NCBI GenBank assembly: GCA_012034075.1 | Contig: JAAURD010000008.1 | Coordinates: 1 to 56,366 of the forward strand | Length of the DNA stretch: 56,366 nt | Direction: 5' to 3' | Source: Chloroflexaceae bacterium | GTDB lineage: Bacteria; Chloroflexota; Chloroflexia; Chloroflexales; Chloroflexaceae | In this document: piece by piece, positions 45,757-54,422 of the stretch | How positions within the stretch are numbered: position 1 is the first letter of the stretch | How the letters are laid out: every line of letters begins with the position of its first letter | The notes under the pieces: model-generated | The model's database searches: none | What the model was told of the DNA's origin: nothing | What the model saw: the letters and a program-made list of their open reading frames with translations, nothing else | Program-made: the position numbers and the translations under genes

Positions 45757-46329
45757 TTATGCTGCTTCAGCCGCAGATTGCGACTGAAGTTGATCAATCC
45801 GGGCTTGTAACACCCCACTAACATCAGCCACAACGGTGTTGAGCAGACTGACAATATCTCGTGGTGGGGCGCTCAACATACCCACCAGACCAGCCAATGG
45901 TGATTGGACACCGCCTACAATCTGCGCCAGTACTTGCTGGCGTGACGGCATTTTTTCGACCTGATCCAATCCGTCCTCGCCCAACAGGCTGTTGCCCAGA
46001 ATACCGCCGCGTATGGTCAGTTTTTTGGAAGCCTGAAGATAGGCTTTAAATTCTTTGGCAAACCGCGCCATATCATCATAGGCTAGGATCAGTGCTGTTG
46101 GGCCTTCGAGCAGCGATTCCATGGCATCATGGCCGGTTTCACGGGCAACCAGCCGGATGAGCGTATTTTTGGCAATATAGACTTCGCTCTGTGACTCGCG
46201 CAACTTCTGGCGCAACTCGGCCATCTCGGCAACGGTCATACCGCGATAGTCGGCGACCATGGCGAGTTGCATGCGTGACATTTTGTCGGTGAGATCAGAA
46301 ACAATACCGATTTTCCGTTCACTTGGCAC
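45757..46329 (-). CDS. rplJ: Ribosomal protein L10 (uL10)
   Basis: Anchors L7/L12 dimers to the large subunit. The GTG at 46329 (VPSERKIGIVSDLTDK) has GGGGG 9 nt upstream; the TTG at 46338 is too close to it. The protein is about 190 residues: MVADYRGMTVAEMAELRQKLRE, then YIAKNTLIRLVARETG, GPTALILAYDD and a long C-terminal helix (ARIDQLQSQ) that binds L12. It follows a leader with an attenuator-like hairpin (46363-46396), the usual place for L10 autoregulation. rplL lies 207 bp downstream. Confidence 0.94.
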   Translation of the reverse strand: MPSERKIGIVSDLTDKMSRMQLAMVADYRGMTVAEMAELRQKLRESQSEVYIAKNTLIRLVARETGHDAMESLLEGPTALILAYDDMARFAKEFKAYLQASKKLTIRGGILGNSLLGEDGLDQVEKMPSRQQVLAQIVGGVQSPLAGLVGMLSAPPRDIVSLLNTVVADVSGVLQARIDQLQSQSAAEAA

Positions 46330-46620
46330 CGGTATCAACCCCCTTTCGCTATTTCAAAGCACAAAAAAAGCCACCGTATCCCCAGGACACCGTGACCAGC
46401 CAGAAACTATCAAACACAGAGCAATGCATTGCATTGCTGCCATGTTGCTGCTGATACGTCCTCGGCTGGCGACCAAAAAGGTCATTCTGGGGCTGATTGG
46501 TATGCAAACCATGTTTCCCCACCAGGCTGTCTTGGGTCGTAATCGTTTTTATTGATGATCAATCGACACGTTACCGTGTAGTTCGACCATGGTGTTTTGC
46601 TTCTGGGTCAAAGGCGCTCC
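46330..46620 (-). ncRNA. L10 leader (rplJ 5' regulatory region)
   Basis: The 291-bp space between rplA and rplJ has no ORF. In many bacteria an L10-binding leader RNA occupies it. On the transcribed strand it ends with a hairpin and seven U (46396-46363) immediately before the ribosome site of rplJ, consistent with premature termination controlling rplJL. Detailed secondary structure of the L10 site was not modelled here, so the assignment rests on location and the terminator. Confidence 0.5.
46363..46396 (-). terminator. rplJ: Attenuator hairpin upstream of rplJ
   Basis: Read on the minus strand, GTCAC-G-GTGTCC, loop TGG, GGATAC-G-GTGGC folds into an 11-pair stem with one G/G mismatch and two G-U pairs, followed by TTTTTTT. 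It ends 34 nt before the rplJ GTG. Its strength and position indicate transcriptional attenuation of rplJ-rplL. Confidence 0.65.
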
Positions 46621-47337
46621 TTACACCGTCCCCATAGCCAAAACGTCATTGGGGTTTATCCGAATCCCCGGCCCCATCGTCGTCGTGATGGTCACGGTCT
46701 TAACGAAGGTGCCTTTGGAACTGGCGGGCTTTGATGTCTTTACGGTTTCCATCAGAGCAACTAGATTTTCATAGAGTTGATCTTCGGAAAAGCTCACCTT
46801 GCCCATCCCGACATGCAACAGACCAGTACGGTCGTTACGAAACTCGACACGACCGCCTTTAACGGCTCGAACGGTTTCGGTCATATCTTCTGGGCGTACC
46901 ACCGTGCCACTCTTGGGGTTGGGCATCAAGCCACGTGGGCCGAGTTTTCGTCCCAAACGACCAACCTTGCCCATCATATCGGAGGTAGCAATCGCCACAT
47001 CAAAGTCAAAGAAATTTTCTTTATCGATCCGGGTCATCAATTCATCGCTACCCACAAAATCAGCGCCGGCCTGTTCCGCATCACGAGCTGCATCGCCCTG
47101 GGCAAAGACCAGCACACGCACGATCTTGCCGGTGCCATGCGGAAGCATGACGGTGGTGCGAATATTCTGATCGGCATGACGTGGGTCTATGCCTAACCGC
47201 AGGTGCAACTCAACGGTGGCATCAAACCGCACAAATGATGTTTCTTTGGCGAGACGAATGGCCTCACGGGGATCATACTGGCGTTTGGGATCAACTTTGG
47301 CGAGTGCTTCGCGATATTTTTTGCCGTGTCCTGACAT
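46621..47337 (-). CDS. rplA: Ribosomal protein L1 (uL1)
   Basis: Binds 23S rRNA at the L1 stalk and helps release deacylated tRNA; in many bacteria it represses its own operon. The 238-residue protein is complete, with SGHGKKYREALAKVDPKRQYD at the start, TVMLPHGTGK, GKVGRLGRKLGPRGLMPNPKSGTV in the middle, and a C-terminal TVTITTTMGPGIRI. AGGAGG lies upstream of the ATG. It follows rplK by 72 bp. Confidence 0.96.
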   Translation of the reverse strand: MSGHGKKYREALAKVDPKRQYDPREAIRLAKETSFVRFDATVELHLRLGIDPRHADQNIRTTVMLPHGTGKIVRVLVFAQGDAARDAEQAGADFVGSDELMTRIDKENFFDFDVAIATSDMMGKVGRLGRKLGPRGLMPNPKSGTVVRPEDMTETVRAVKGGRVEFRNDRTGLLHVGMGKVSFSEDQLYENLVALMETVKTSKPASSKGTFVKTVTITTTMGPGIRINPNDVLAMGTV

Positions 47338-47409
47338 GGTTTTTATCCTCCTGTGGTGCTTGCGGGGTAGTTGCCCCTCCCACCTACTGTTCGAGCTATT
47401 TTTGCTCGG

Positions 47410-47835
47410 TTAATCCACAATCTGAATACCCATACTGCGTGCAGTGCCTGCAATAATCTGTTCGGCGCCTTCAATATCGATGGCGTTGAGGTCTTGCATT
47501 TTCATCTGGGCAATCTCACGGAGCTGTTCACGGTTAATGCTGCCAACCGTGTCTTTTTTGGGATTTGAGGCGCCTTTGGCGGCCCCAGACGCTTTGCGCA
47601 GCAAATCGGCTGCTGGTGGGGTCAAAATGCGCACGGTAAAGGAACGATCACTGTAGACCGTTACCTCGGCGGGAACAATACTGCCGGCTTGTGCCGCCGT
47701 TTTTTCATTATACTCCTTCACAAAGGCCATGATGTTGATACCATACTGGCCCAGGGCCGGTCCGACCGGTGGTGCAGGGGTAGCTTTCCCCGCACCCAGT
47801 TGCAATTTGACAACACCCATCAATTTCTTCGCCAC
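47410..47835 (-). CDS. rplK: Ribosomal protein L11 (uL11)
   Basis: Part of the GTPase-associated centre and needed for RelA activation. The GTG at 47835 ([20 protein letters not shown]) has AGGAG 7 nt upstream and gives 141 residues, the standard size; the in-frame upstream start would add seven unsupported residues. [24 protein letters not shown] is the thiostrepton-binding N-domain. The C-domain ends with [30 protein letters not shown]. It lies between nusG and rplA in the conserved order. Confidence 0.96.
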   Translation of the reverse strand: MAKKLMGVVKLQLGAGKATPAPPVGPALGQYGINIMAFVKEYNEKTAAQAGSIVPAEVTVYSDRSFTVRILTPPAADLLRKASGAAKGASNPKKDTVGSINREQLREIAQMKMQDLNAIDIEGAEQIIAGTARSMGIQIVD

Positions 47836-47873
47836 AAGTGTACTCCTGCATACCAACGCAACGGCGATGTTGA

Positions 47874-48458
47874 TTACTCGACCAGTCGCGTTACCTGTAA
47901 AAAGTCAAGTTCTATCGGGGCTTCACGGCCAAAAAACGACACAAGCACCCGCACACGACCCTTTTCATGATCCAGGGCATCAACAACGCCCTCAAAGTCG
48001 GTAAATGGTCCATCGGTAATCTTCACGGTCTGACCAACTTCGTAGCTGACCCGTACCTTGGGCGCCTCGGCTTCCATCTGGCGGAGGATCGTCTTGACTT
48101 CGTCATCTTCGAGGGGCACGGGGTTTTTGCCATCGCCAACAAAGCTGGTGACACCAGGTGTATTGCGCACGACATACCAGGAGTCATCGGTCAATTGCAT
48201 CTGGACGAGGACATACCCTGGGTAGATTTTGCGACGCACGACATGGCGCTGACCGTTCTTAATTTCGATTTCTTCTTCGGTGGGTACAATCACCCGAAAA
48301 ATCTGGTCACGCATTTCCATCGAGTCAATGCGATGCTCGAGATTTTGCTTGACCTTATTTTCATATCCCGAATAGGTATGGATAACGTACCAGCGAAGAT
48401 CTGTATCGTGAACAGAACTCGATGGTTGAACGGTTTGTTCTTCTTGTTCAGATGCCAT
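47874..48458 (-). CDS. nusG: Transcription termination/antitermination protein NusG
   Basis: Binds RNA polymerase and couples transcription to Rho and the ribosome. The 194-residue protein has the NGN domain ([43 protein letters not shown]) and a C-terminal KOW domain ([20 protein letters not shown]). The N-terminal 20 residues are an acidic, Gln/Ser-rich extension ([15 protein letters not shown]) not present in E. coli NusG. It follows secE by 41 bp. No strong Shine-Dalgarno is visible before the ATG. Confidence 0.95.
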   Translation of the reverse strand: MASEQEEQTVQPSSSVHDTDLRWYVIHTYSGYENKVKQNLEHRIDSMEMRDQIFRVIVPTEEEIEIKNGQRHVVRRKIYPGYVLVQMQLTDDSWYVVRNTPGVTSFVGDGKNPVPLEDDEVKTILRQMEAEAPKVRVSYEVGQTVKITDGPFTDFEGVVDALDHEKGRVRVLVSFFGREAPIELDFLQVTRLVE

Positions 48459-48499
48459 AAGTTTCGATGATAGGGTACTCTGGGCTATCCTCGTCTGGC

Positions 48500-48721
48500 T
48501 TATTCGACCAAGCCGACAAGCTGTGAATAGAGCCAGATAAAGATCGTATCTCCAAAAAACAGCAACAGGCCGATGAGAACGGAAACCACAATCACCAGAA
48601 TGGTCAGACGGATGGTCTCCTGGCGAGTCGGCCAGACAACCTTCCGCAATTCGGCCCGTGTTTCACGATAAAAACGAACCAGGCCCGGTTCTTGACGTTC
48701 TTTTTCTTTGGCGACAGCCAT
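48500..48721 (-). CDS. secE: Protein translocase subunit SecE
   Basis: A 73-residue SecYEG subunit with one TM helix, the size common outside gamma-Proteobacteria. The amphipathic helix and conserved ELRKVVWPTRQE motif precede the membrane segment (about 40-62, LTILVIVVSVLIGLLLFFGD). It clamps SecY in the membrane. GAGG or AGGAT upstream can serve as ribosome site. It lies directly upstream of nusG, and tuf is 90 bp further upstream, the conserved bacterial order without rpmG or tRNA-Trp between them. Confidence 0.95.
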   Translation of the reverse strand: MAVAKEKERQEPGLVRFYRETRAELRKVVWPTRQETIRLTILVIVVSVLIGLLLFFGDTIFIWLYSQLVGLVE

Positions 48722-48749
48722 AAACCTCTATCCTGAAAGGAAATGGTGA

Positions 48750-48785
48750 GCAGGGTGATGCTGACTGAGTATGCGTTCACCCTGC
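48750..48785 (-). terminator. Hairpin between tuf and secE
   Basis: GCAGGGTGA (48750-48758) and TCACCCTGC (48777-48785) pair perfectly over 9 bp with an 18-nt loop. It follows the tuf stop by 26 bp. No T run follows, so partial termination or RNA processing is more likely than a full stop. Confidence 0.4.
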
Positions 48786-48811
48786 CCACTCAATACACAC
48801 GGACCTGGACA

Positions 48812-50017
48812 TTATTGCATGATTTCGGTGACGACGCCCGCACCAACCGTCTTACCACCCTCACGAATGGCGAAGCGTAGACCAGGTTCAATCGCCACAG
48901 GTACCATGAGTTCAACCGTCATAGGGATTCGGTCGCCTGGCATGACCATATCAACGCCTTCTGGTAGGCCAATTTCGCCGGTGACATCGGTGGTACGGAT
49001 ATAGAACTGCGGTCGGTAGCCACCAAAGAATGGTTTGTGGCGACCGCCTTCATCCTGTCTCAGGATGTAGACTTCGGCCTTAAACTTATCGTGCGGGTTG
49101 ATTGACCCTGGGACGGCGAGCACCTGACCTCGCTGAACATCTTTGCGCTCAATACCACGGAGCAGACAACCAACGTTATCACCAGCCATGCCTTCATCCA
49201 GTACTTTCTGGAACATTTCAACACCGGTGACGGTCGTTTTGCGTGATGCATCGTGGGTCATACCAATAATTTCGATGGTTTCACCGACCTTGACCTTGCC
49301 ACGCTCAATACGACCAGTGACGACCGTACCACGACCTTTGATGGCGAAGACATCTTCAATAGGCATCAAAAATGGTTTAGTTATTTCGCGTTCTGGTGTT
49401 GGAATATACTCATCCACGGCCTGCATGAGCTCAAAGATAGAAGCAAACTCAGGTGCGCTGATATCGCTACTGGTACTCTCCAGGGCGTTGCGAGCACTGC
49501 CACGGATGATCGGAATATCATCACCTGGGAAGTCAAACGAACTCAACAACTCACGCATTTCCATTTCGACCAGTTCGAGGAGCTCCTCGTCATCCATCAG
49601 GTCTACTTTATTCATATAGACGACCATGGCGGGCACCTGCACCTGGCGTGCCAGCAGGATGTGTTCGCGGGTCTGCGGCATGGGGCCATCGGGAGCCGAT
49701 ACCACCAGAATAGCGCCGTCCATCTGGGCTGCACCGGTGATCATGTTTTTAATATAGTCAGCGTGGCCCGGACAATCTACATGGGCATAATGACGACTAT
49801 CGGTTTCATATTCAACGTGGCGAATAGCAATGGTGATACCACGCTGACGCTCTTCCGGCGCATTGTCAATCTGGTCGTAAGCCGTAAATTTTGCACGATC
49901 TTGAAGCGAGAGTACCCGTGTAATGGCAGCCGTCAGGGTCGTTTTGCCGTGATCGACGTGACCAATGGTGCCAATATTGACGTGTGGTTTGTTTCGCTCA
50001 AATTTCTGTTTTCCCAT
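48812..50017 (-). CDS. tuf: Translation elongation factor Tu
   Basis: Delivers aminoacyl-tRNA to the ribosome as a GTP complex. The 401-residue protein is full length: [15 protein letters not shown] (G1, 19-33), [14 protein letters not shown] (switch I), [22 protein letters not shown] (G3, split), and NKVDLMDD (G4). Domain 2 and 3 motifs are intact, including [12 protein letters not shown] and [17 protein letters not shown] lies upstream. It follows three tRNA genes and precedes secE. Whether a second tuf exists cannot be seen here. An acceptor Thr and His84 equivalents are present in the normal context. Confidence 0.97.
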   Translation of the reverse strand: MGKQKFERNKPHVNIGTIGHVDHGKTTLTAAITRVLSLQDRAKFTAYDQIDNAPEERQRGITIAIRHVEYETDSRHYAHVDCPGHADYIKNMITGAAQMDGAILVVSAPDGPMPQTREHILLARQVQVPAMVVYMNKVDLMDDEELLELVEMEMRELLSSFDFPGDDIPIIRGSARNALESTSSDISAPEFASIFELMQAVDEYIPTPEREITKPFLMPIEDVFAIKGRGTVVTGRIERGKVKVGETIEIIGMTHDASRKTTVTGVEMFQKVLDEGMAGDNVGCLLRGIERKDVQRGQVLAVPGSINPHDKFKAEVYILRQDEGGRHKPFFGGYRPQFYIRTTDVTGEIGLPEGVDMVMPGDRIPMTVELMVPVAIEPGLRFAIREGGKTVGAGVVTEIMQ

Positions 50018-50063
50018 ATTCGGAACTTTTCCTCCAAAGAGTCAAACTGGTAACTATCGTTTC

Positions 50064-50139
50064 TGGAGCCCACGACGGGACTTGAACCCGTGACCTCGTC
50101 TTTACCAAAGACGTGCTCTACCAACTGAGCTACGTGGGC
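50064..50139 (-). tRNA. tRNA-Thr(GGT)
   Basis: A complete cloverleaf on the minus strand: acceptor GCCCACG/CGTGGGC, D-loop GTAGCTCAGTTGGTAGAGC, anticodon loop TTGGTAA with GGT (ACC codons), and T-arm GGGTTCAAGTC. Discriminator T and an encoded CCA follow (50066-50064). Confidence 0.95.
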
Positions 50140-50159
50140 AAGCATAACCTTTGATTGTA

Positions 50160-50244
50160 TGGTGGGCCGGACAGGATTCGAACCTGTGTAGGCATTGCCA
50201 GCGATTTTACAGACCGCCCCCTTTAGCCACTCGGGCACCGACCC
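50160..50244 (-). tRNA. tRNA-Tyr(GTA)
   Basis: A class II tRNA with acceptor GGGTCGG/CCGGCCC (one G-U pair), anticodon loop CTGTAAA with GTA, and a long variable arm (CGCTGGCAATGCC region). Discriminator A and encoded CCA (50162-50160) are present. It lies between the two tRNA-Thr genes. Confidence 0.94.
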
Positions 50245-50257
50245 AATAGAATACCGA

Positions 50258-50330
50258 AGCCGACGCAGGGACTCGAACCCTGAACCGGCTGTTTACAAAA
50301 CAGCTGCTCTGCCAATTGAGCTACGTCGGC
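50258..50330 (-). tRNA. tRNA-Thr(TGT)
   Basis: Cloverleaf on the minus strand with acceptor GCCGACG/CGTCGGC, anticodon loop TTTGTAA with TGT (ACA codons) and T-arm GGGTTCGAGTC. Unlike the other two, no CCA is encoded after the discriminator T; it must be added by tRNA nucleotidyltransferase. First gene of the tRNA-tuf operon. Confidence 0.95.
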
Positions 50331-50376
50331 ATCATACATGACGACGCACGGGCATGTCATTTCACCCGTGCAATTT

Positions 50377-50405
50377 ATTCTACCACATTGTGTGGATTGT
50401 TGCAA
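50377..50405 (-). promoter_or_regulatory. Promoter of the tRNA-tuf-secE operon
   Basis: Minus strand: TTGCAA (50405-50400), 17 nt, TAGAAT (50382-50377), with an extended TGG before the -10. The start near 50370 lies 40 nt before tRNA-Thr(TGT). Confidence 0.6.
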
Positions 50406-50503
50406 GTACCGAACAAAGGGTTTTTGGTGGCAAAGACCAGAGGCTTCTGGTATGCTTGTGTCTGTCACGTCCCATATTGCGCTGTATCCAACGCCAATGG
50501 AAA

Positions 50504-50989
50504 TCATGATGCGATGCGAACCCATTCGAGATCGGTATGGGTGATGGTAATATACCCCTGATGGTCGATAAAGCGCTCGATACTATCGGCCGGAAAGAGC
50601 AGCAGATCAACCGGGGCAGTCCGTGGGTGTTGGTCCAGGTTTTGCTGAACGAGCGTGGTCATGAGTTCGAGGTGGCCTTGCCAACGGGCCAGAGCCAGAT
50701 GGGTGGATGGGTAGCGGCGCAGCAATGAGCGCAGTTTGGTCGAACTGACCTGACCAGCTTCACCCCAGAAGCGAGGTTGGTTCTGTTCGTCAAGTGCGAC
50801 GACATCGGGCTTGTAGCGGTCGCCGATGGCTCGTTCAACGGTCATAGCGGGGTAAGCTGGCAGGTAGAGCGCCCAGAGCAACGCTTTCATGATAACGTGG
50901 CCTGGGCGTTCGTTGGAGCGTCGGGCGAGCACGATGTCCTGGCCGTGAGCACGTACCAACCATTTGCGCGGAAGAACCAGCTGAGTCAT
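50504..50989 (-). CDS. Uncharacterised protein, possible PD-(D/E)XK nuclease fold (YaeQ-like)
   Basis: A 161-residue soluble protein. The ATG at 50989 (MTQLVLPRKWLVRAHG) is preferred; an upstream in-frame start would add 25 residues. YKPDVVALDEQNQPRFWGEAGQVSSTKL resembles the D-(x)n-ExG metal-binding core of PD-(D/E)XK nuclease-fold proteins such as YaeQ, with the next helix LRSLLRRYPSTHLALARW. Nuclease activity is not shown; YaeQ-like proteins are poorly characterised. It lies after tricorn-type protease, 90 bp downstream on the same strand. No known operon partner is seen. Confidence 0.55.
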   Translation of the reverse strand: MTQLVLPRKWLVRAHGQDIVLARRSNERPGHVIMKALLWALYLPAYPAMTVERAIGDRYKPDVVALDEQNQPRFWGEAGQVSSTKLRSLLRRYPSTHLALARWQGHLELMTTLVQQNLDQHPRTAPVDLLLFPADSIERFIDHQGYITITHTDLEWVRIAS

Positions 50990-51079
50990 CGTCAGTTGCT
51001 TACCTGGCTGCGTATCGATAGATTGTGCTGGCTCTGTTCTCTGACAACAACCAGCACAATCCACACATCAGGGCATCTC

Positions 51080-54000
51080 TCAGGCGTCGGGCAGGGTGGG
51101 TAAGCTCAGGCGCGGACGCTCACCAAAATCGGGGATCTGCGGGGGGTGTTCTTCCAGCATGCGCTGGATTTCGGCAATGGCACGTTCCATCTGCGGGTCA
51201 CGGCCAGCGACGTAATCCTGTGGCCGAATATCGACATCAATCGTCGGATCGGTGCCGTAGTTTTCGACGCGCCAGCCAACATCTTCAAACCACATAGAAA
51301 ATTCGGGTTGACTGGTAAAGCCGCCATCAACCAGTGTATCGTTGATCTGGATACCGATGACACCACCCCAGGTCCGTTTGCCAATCAGTGGCCCAAGGTT
51401 CATCAGCTTAAACGCGTGACTAAACATATCGCCATCAGAGGCGGCGTGCTCGTTGGTCAGAGCGACAATCGGCCCGAACACCGAATCAAGCGGGTAGGGC
51501 ACGGGCTCACCCCAACGCTGGACATCATAGCCGAGACGGCGGCGGGCCAGTTTTTCGAGCAGCAGTTGGGAGACATTGCCCCCACGGTTGAACCGCACAT
51601 CAATTACCAGACCTTCGCGAACGATCTCAGCGAGATAGCCGCGATGAAATTCGGCGTAGCCCCAGGGCCCCATATCGGGAACATGGACATAGCCAACCCG
51701 TCCGTCGGTCGCTTCATGCACCATGCGACGATTCGCATCCACCCATTCGCGATAGCGTGCGCTGACTTCATTGCGCAGGGTACGGACAAAGATGGTGCGT
51801 GGTTCGGTTGCATCCTGGTGGAACAGGGTGAGTGCTACTTCATTGCCAGCCTGGTTGACGAGCAGTTGTCCGGGCGATACATGGCGATTGACCGGTTGAC
51901 CGTTAATGGCGATGAGCCGGTCACCCGGTTTGATGTTGAGGCCAGGCCGCATCAATGGCGAGCTGGTTTCATCATCCCAGACATCGCCGCGCACAATGTG
52001 CGTAATGCGGTAGCTATCGCTTTCGGTATCATAGGCGAAATCGGCGGCCAGCATGCCCTGTTGATAATGGGGAAAGGGCGGGTAATCGCCACCATATTCG
52101 TAGGCATGCGAGGTACCCAATTCGCCTTGCATTTCCCACATCAGGTCGGAAAATTCTGAGCGGGCTGTGACACGCTGGAGGAGTGGCAGATAACGTTGAT
52201 AGACCAGTTGCCAATCCACCCCCGACATATCTTCGGTCCAGAAATTATCGCGTTGGAGTCGCCAGGCTTCACGGTACATCTGTTGCCATTCAGTCTGTGG
52301 TTGCACCGATACTTTGATACGTGAGAGGTCGATCCAACCGCTTTTGCGTAATGGGGACGGGTTATTGTTTTTTGGTTTTTCGCCTGCTTTGATCACACGC
52401 AGCCGGTTGGCAGCACGATAGATGAGAAAACGACCATCGCGTGAGACCGTGAAGTTGGTCACCCCTTCGATTAGATTTTCACATTCATGGTCTTCAAAAG
52501 TGTAAACTTCAATGGTACCTCGCGCAGCTGGTGCTTTAGATGGTTGGTTATTCTGATGTAGCCGGTTCTCGAGCGGGTATGAGCTAAAGAGCGCCTTGCC
52601 CTTGATCCCGCGAATTTGCCCGTAGCGTCCCATAGCAACGGGAAAGGCAATCACACGGTCTTGAATACCATCCAGGTCTATGCGAATGGTTTTGGGTCCT
52701 TTTTTGTCGTTTTGTCCCTCTTTTTTGGTCTTTTCATCATTATCTGCTTTATCGTTCTCTTCGTTATCACCCTCCTTTTCTTCATCTTCTTCGCTTTTCT
52801 GGTCCTTTTCCTCGTTGTTGTCGTCTTTTTTCTCGTCGCCTTTTTTTTGTTCGTCGCCCTGGGGGGTGCGAATAAAGGGCGAGAGTGTATCGGCCTGGAG
52901 CGTGATCAGAAAGGGTCGCATATTCCAGAGAAATGCCCGTGCAAAGTGGAGGCTATCATGCACCAGATTAAAATCGCGACTGGAGAGGAAGTACAGATAT
53001 TTTCCTTCGGGATCGAAGGCCGGGTTCATGTCACGCAGCACCGGGTGGGTGATATCCCAGGTTTCTCCGGTGGCAACCTGGCACAGGCGAATGATGGAGG
53101 TTTGCTGGGTGTTGTAAAACCCATACGCCACCCAGATGCCATCGGGTGACCAGGCAAAGCCAGCGATATGTTCGTAGCGGCTACGGTCGAGTGTGCGAGC
53201 GGTGCGATTGGCAAGATCGACCCAGATCAATTCGTTGCGATGGTTACTGAGGATAATCTCATCTTTGGTGGGCGATACAGATAACCCAAGGGGTCGCCCG
53301 ATGTCAATCTGATCCAGGCGTTCGGGGGTGTTCTGAGCATCGGCATGATGGATTTCCAGAGCTTCTTCATCACCGATGTCACTCACAACAACCAGACGTT
53401 TGCCGTCATTGAGCCAGTCAATCAGGCGATAGCGGGCATTGGCGCTCTGACCATACTGCATCACCGGGCCTTCCCAGTTGTACATGGCAAACGCTTGCCC
53501 GCGGTTGATGGTTGCGACTGCCTGGCCTTTGGGATGTAGCGCATAGCCTTGTAGGTAGCGCTCGGCTTCCACAAATTTGCGTTTGCTTTGAGTCTGGGGG
53601 CTGTAGAACGTTATGTCTACCTGACGTGATGTATTGGTAGACGGATCGAAGACATAGATATCAGCGCCGGCGTGATACACAATATGTTGACCGTCGGTGG
53701 CGGGATGACGTACATAATAATCGGCATGGTGCGTATGGCGGCGCACGTCTTCACCAGTGGGTAAACAGGAGTAGAGATTGCCGACGCCCTGATGATCGGA
53801 GACAAAGAAGATGCGTTTGCCGACCCAGAGCGGCATGGCCACATTGCCTGGTAGCTGTAGGAGTCGATGCCATTCACCCTGACCATCCGGATCAATCCAG
53901 ATATCACCGGTCCGCCCACCACGATAGCGTTTCCAGTAGGCAATGTCGATGGTGTTGCGTCCGATCACCGCACCGCCATCAGGGCCGTAGGAGATACTCC

Positions 54001-54421
54001 GAGCCGGGCCGGTCGGCAGCAGTTGCACCTCGCTACCATCTGGAGCAATCGCATAGAGCAATGTATTGCGGAAAAATGGCTGGCCAACGTTGCTTGCAAA
54101 GAGAATGCGATTGTCCTTTGGATGCCAACCCACCACGGTTGAATCTTCGCCCAGATAGGTGAGGCGTTGCGCTGGCCCACCCTGTGCCGCCATCACATAG
54201 ATTTCCGGGTTGCCTTCATCACGCGCGGTATATGCCAACTGGCGCCCATCGGGTGACAGTGCTGGCATAGATACCTGTCCAGGATTGGCGGTTAGGCGGC
54301 GGGCGATACCACCAGTCAGCGGTACCGTCCAGAGATCATCTTCACACACAAAGACGATCATATCCTGCCAGACCGTTGGTTGGCGATAGTATCCTGCTGC
54401 TGCATCTCCTGCTATGGTCAT
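51080..54421 (-). CDS. Tricorn-type protease (S41, beta-propeller and PDZ)
   Basis: A 1113-residue cytoplasmic protease degrading peptides. The N-terminal half is a WD40/TolB-like propeller (ALSPDGRQLAYTARDEGNPEIY, IAGFAWSPDGIWVAYGFYN). The C-terminal half has the tricorn C1/PDZ/C2 layout: EAWRLQRDNFW, His in LGTSHAYEYGGDYPP, PDZ with INGQPVNRHVSPG, VIDVRFNRGGNVSQLL, and the nucleophile Ser in EHAASDGDMFSHAFK. An unusual Lys/Glu/Asp-rich insertion of about 55 residues (near nt 52690-52870) lies between the propellers. The ATG is 1 bp after nuoN's stop, with GGGGGA upstream, so it may be cotranscribed with the complex I genes. Confidence 0.9.
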   Translation of the reverse strand: MTIAGDAAAGYYRQPTVWQDMIVFVCEDDLWTVPLTGGIARRLTANPGQVSMPALSPDGRQLAYTARDEGNPEIYVMAAQGGPAQRLTYLGEDSTVVGWHPKDNRILFASNVGQPFFRNTLLYAIAPDGSEVQLLPTGPARSISYGPDGGAVIGRNTIDIAYWKRYRGGRTGDIWIDPDGQGEWHRLLQLPGNVAMPLWVGKRIFFVSDHQGVGNLYSCLPTGEDVRRHTHHADYYVRHPATDGQHIVYHAGADIYVFDPSTNTSRQVDITFYSPQTQSKRKFVEAERYLQGYALHPKGQAVATINRGQAFAMYNWEGPVMQYGQSANARYRLIDWLNDGKRLVVVSDIGDEEALEIHHADAQNTPERLDQIDIGRPLGLSVSPTKDEIILSNHRNELIWVDLANRTARTLDRSRYEHIAGFAWSPDGIWVAYGFYNTQQTSIIRLCQVATGETWDITHPVLRDMNPAFDPEGKYLYFLSSRDFNLVHDSLHFARAFLWNMRPFLITLQADTLSPFIRTPQGDEQKKGDEKKDDNNEEKDQKSEEDEEKEGDNEENDKADNDEKTKKEGQNDKKGPKTIRIDLDGIQDRVIAFPVAMGRYGQIRGIKGKALFSSYPLENRLHQNNQPSKAPAARGTIEVYTFEDHECENLIEGVTNFTVSRDGRFLIYRAANRLRVIKAGEKPKNNNPSPLRKSGWIDLSRIKVSVQPQTEWQQMYREAWRLQRDNFWTEDMSGVDWQLVYQRYLPLLQRVTARSEFSDLMWEMQGELGTSHAYEYGGDYPPFPHYQQGMLAADFAYDTESDSYRITHIVRGDVWDDETSSPLMRPGLNIKPGDRLIAINGQPVNRHVSPGQLLVNQAGNEVALTLFHQDATEPRTIFVRTLRNEVSARYREWVDANRRMVHEATDGRVGYVHVPDMGPWGYAEFHRGYLAEIVREGLVIDVRFNRGGNVSQLLLEKLARRRLGYDVQRWGEPVPYPLDSVFGPIVALTNEHAASDGDMFSHAFKLMNLGPLIGKRTWGGVIGIQINDTLVDGGFTSQPEFSMWFEDVGWRVENYGTDPTIDVDIRPQDYVAGRDPQMERAIAEIQRMLEEHPPQIPDFGERPRLSLPTLPDA

Positions 54422-54422
54422 A

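Noticed and set aside
48722..48811. tRNA-Trp or rpmG between tuf and secE
   Set aside because: Both are common there in other bacteria, but the 90-bp space holds only a 9-bp hairpin.
51146..52159. 337-residue reading frame opposite the tricorn gene
   Set aside because: It is antisense to a conserved, motif-rich protease and encodes no recognisable domain; its length follows from codon bias of the real gene.
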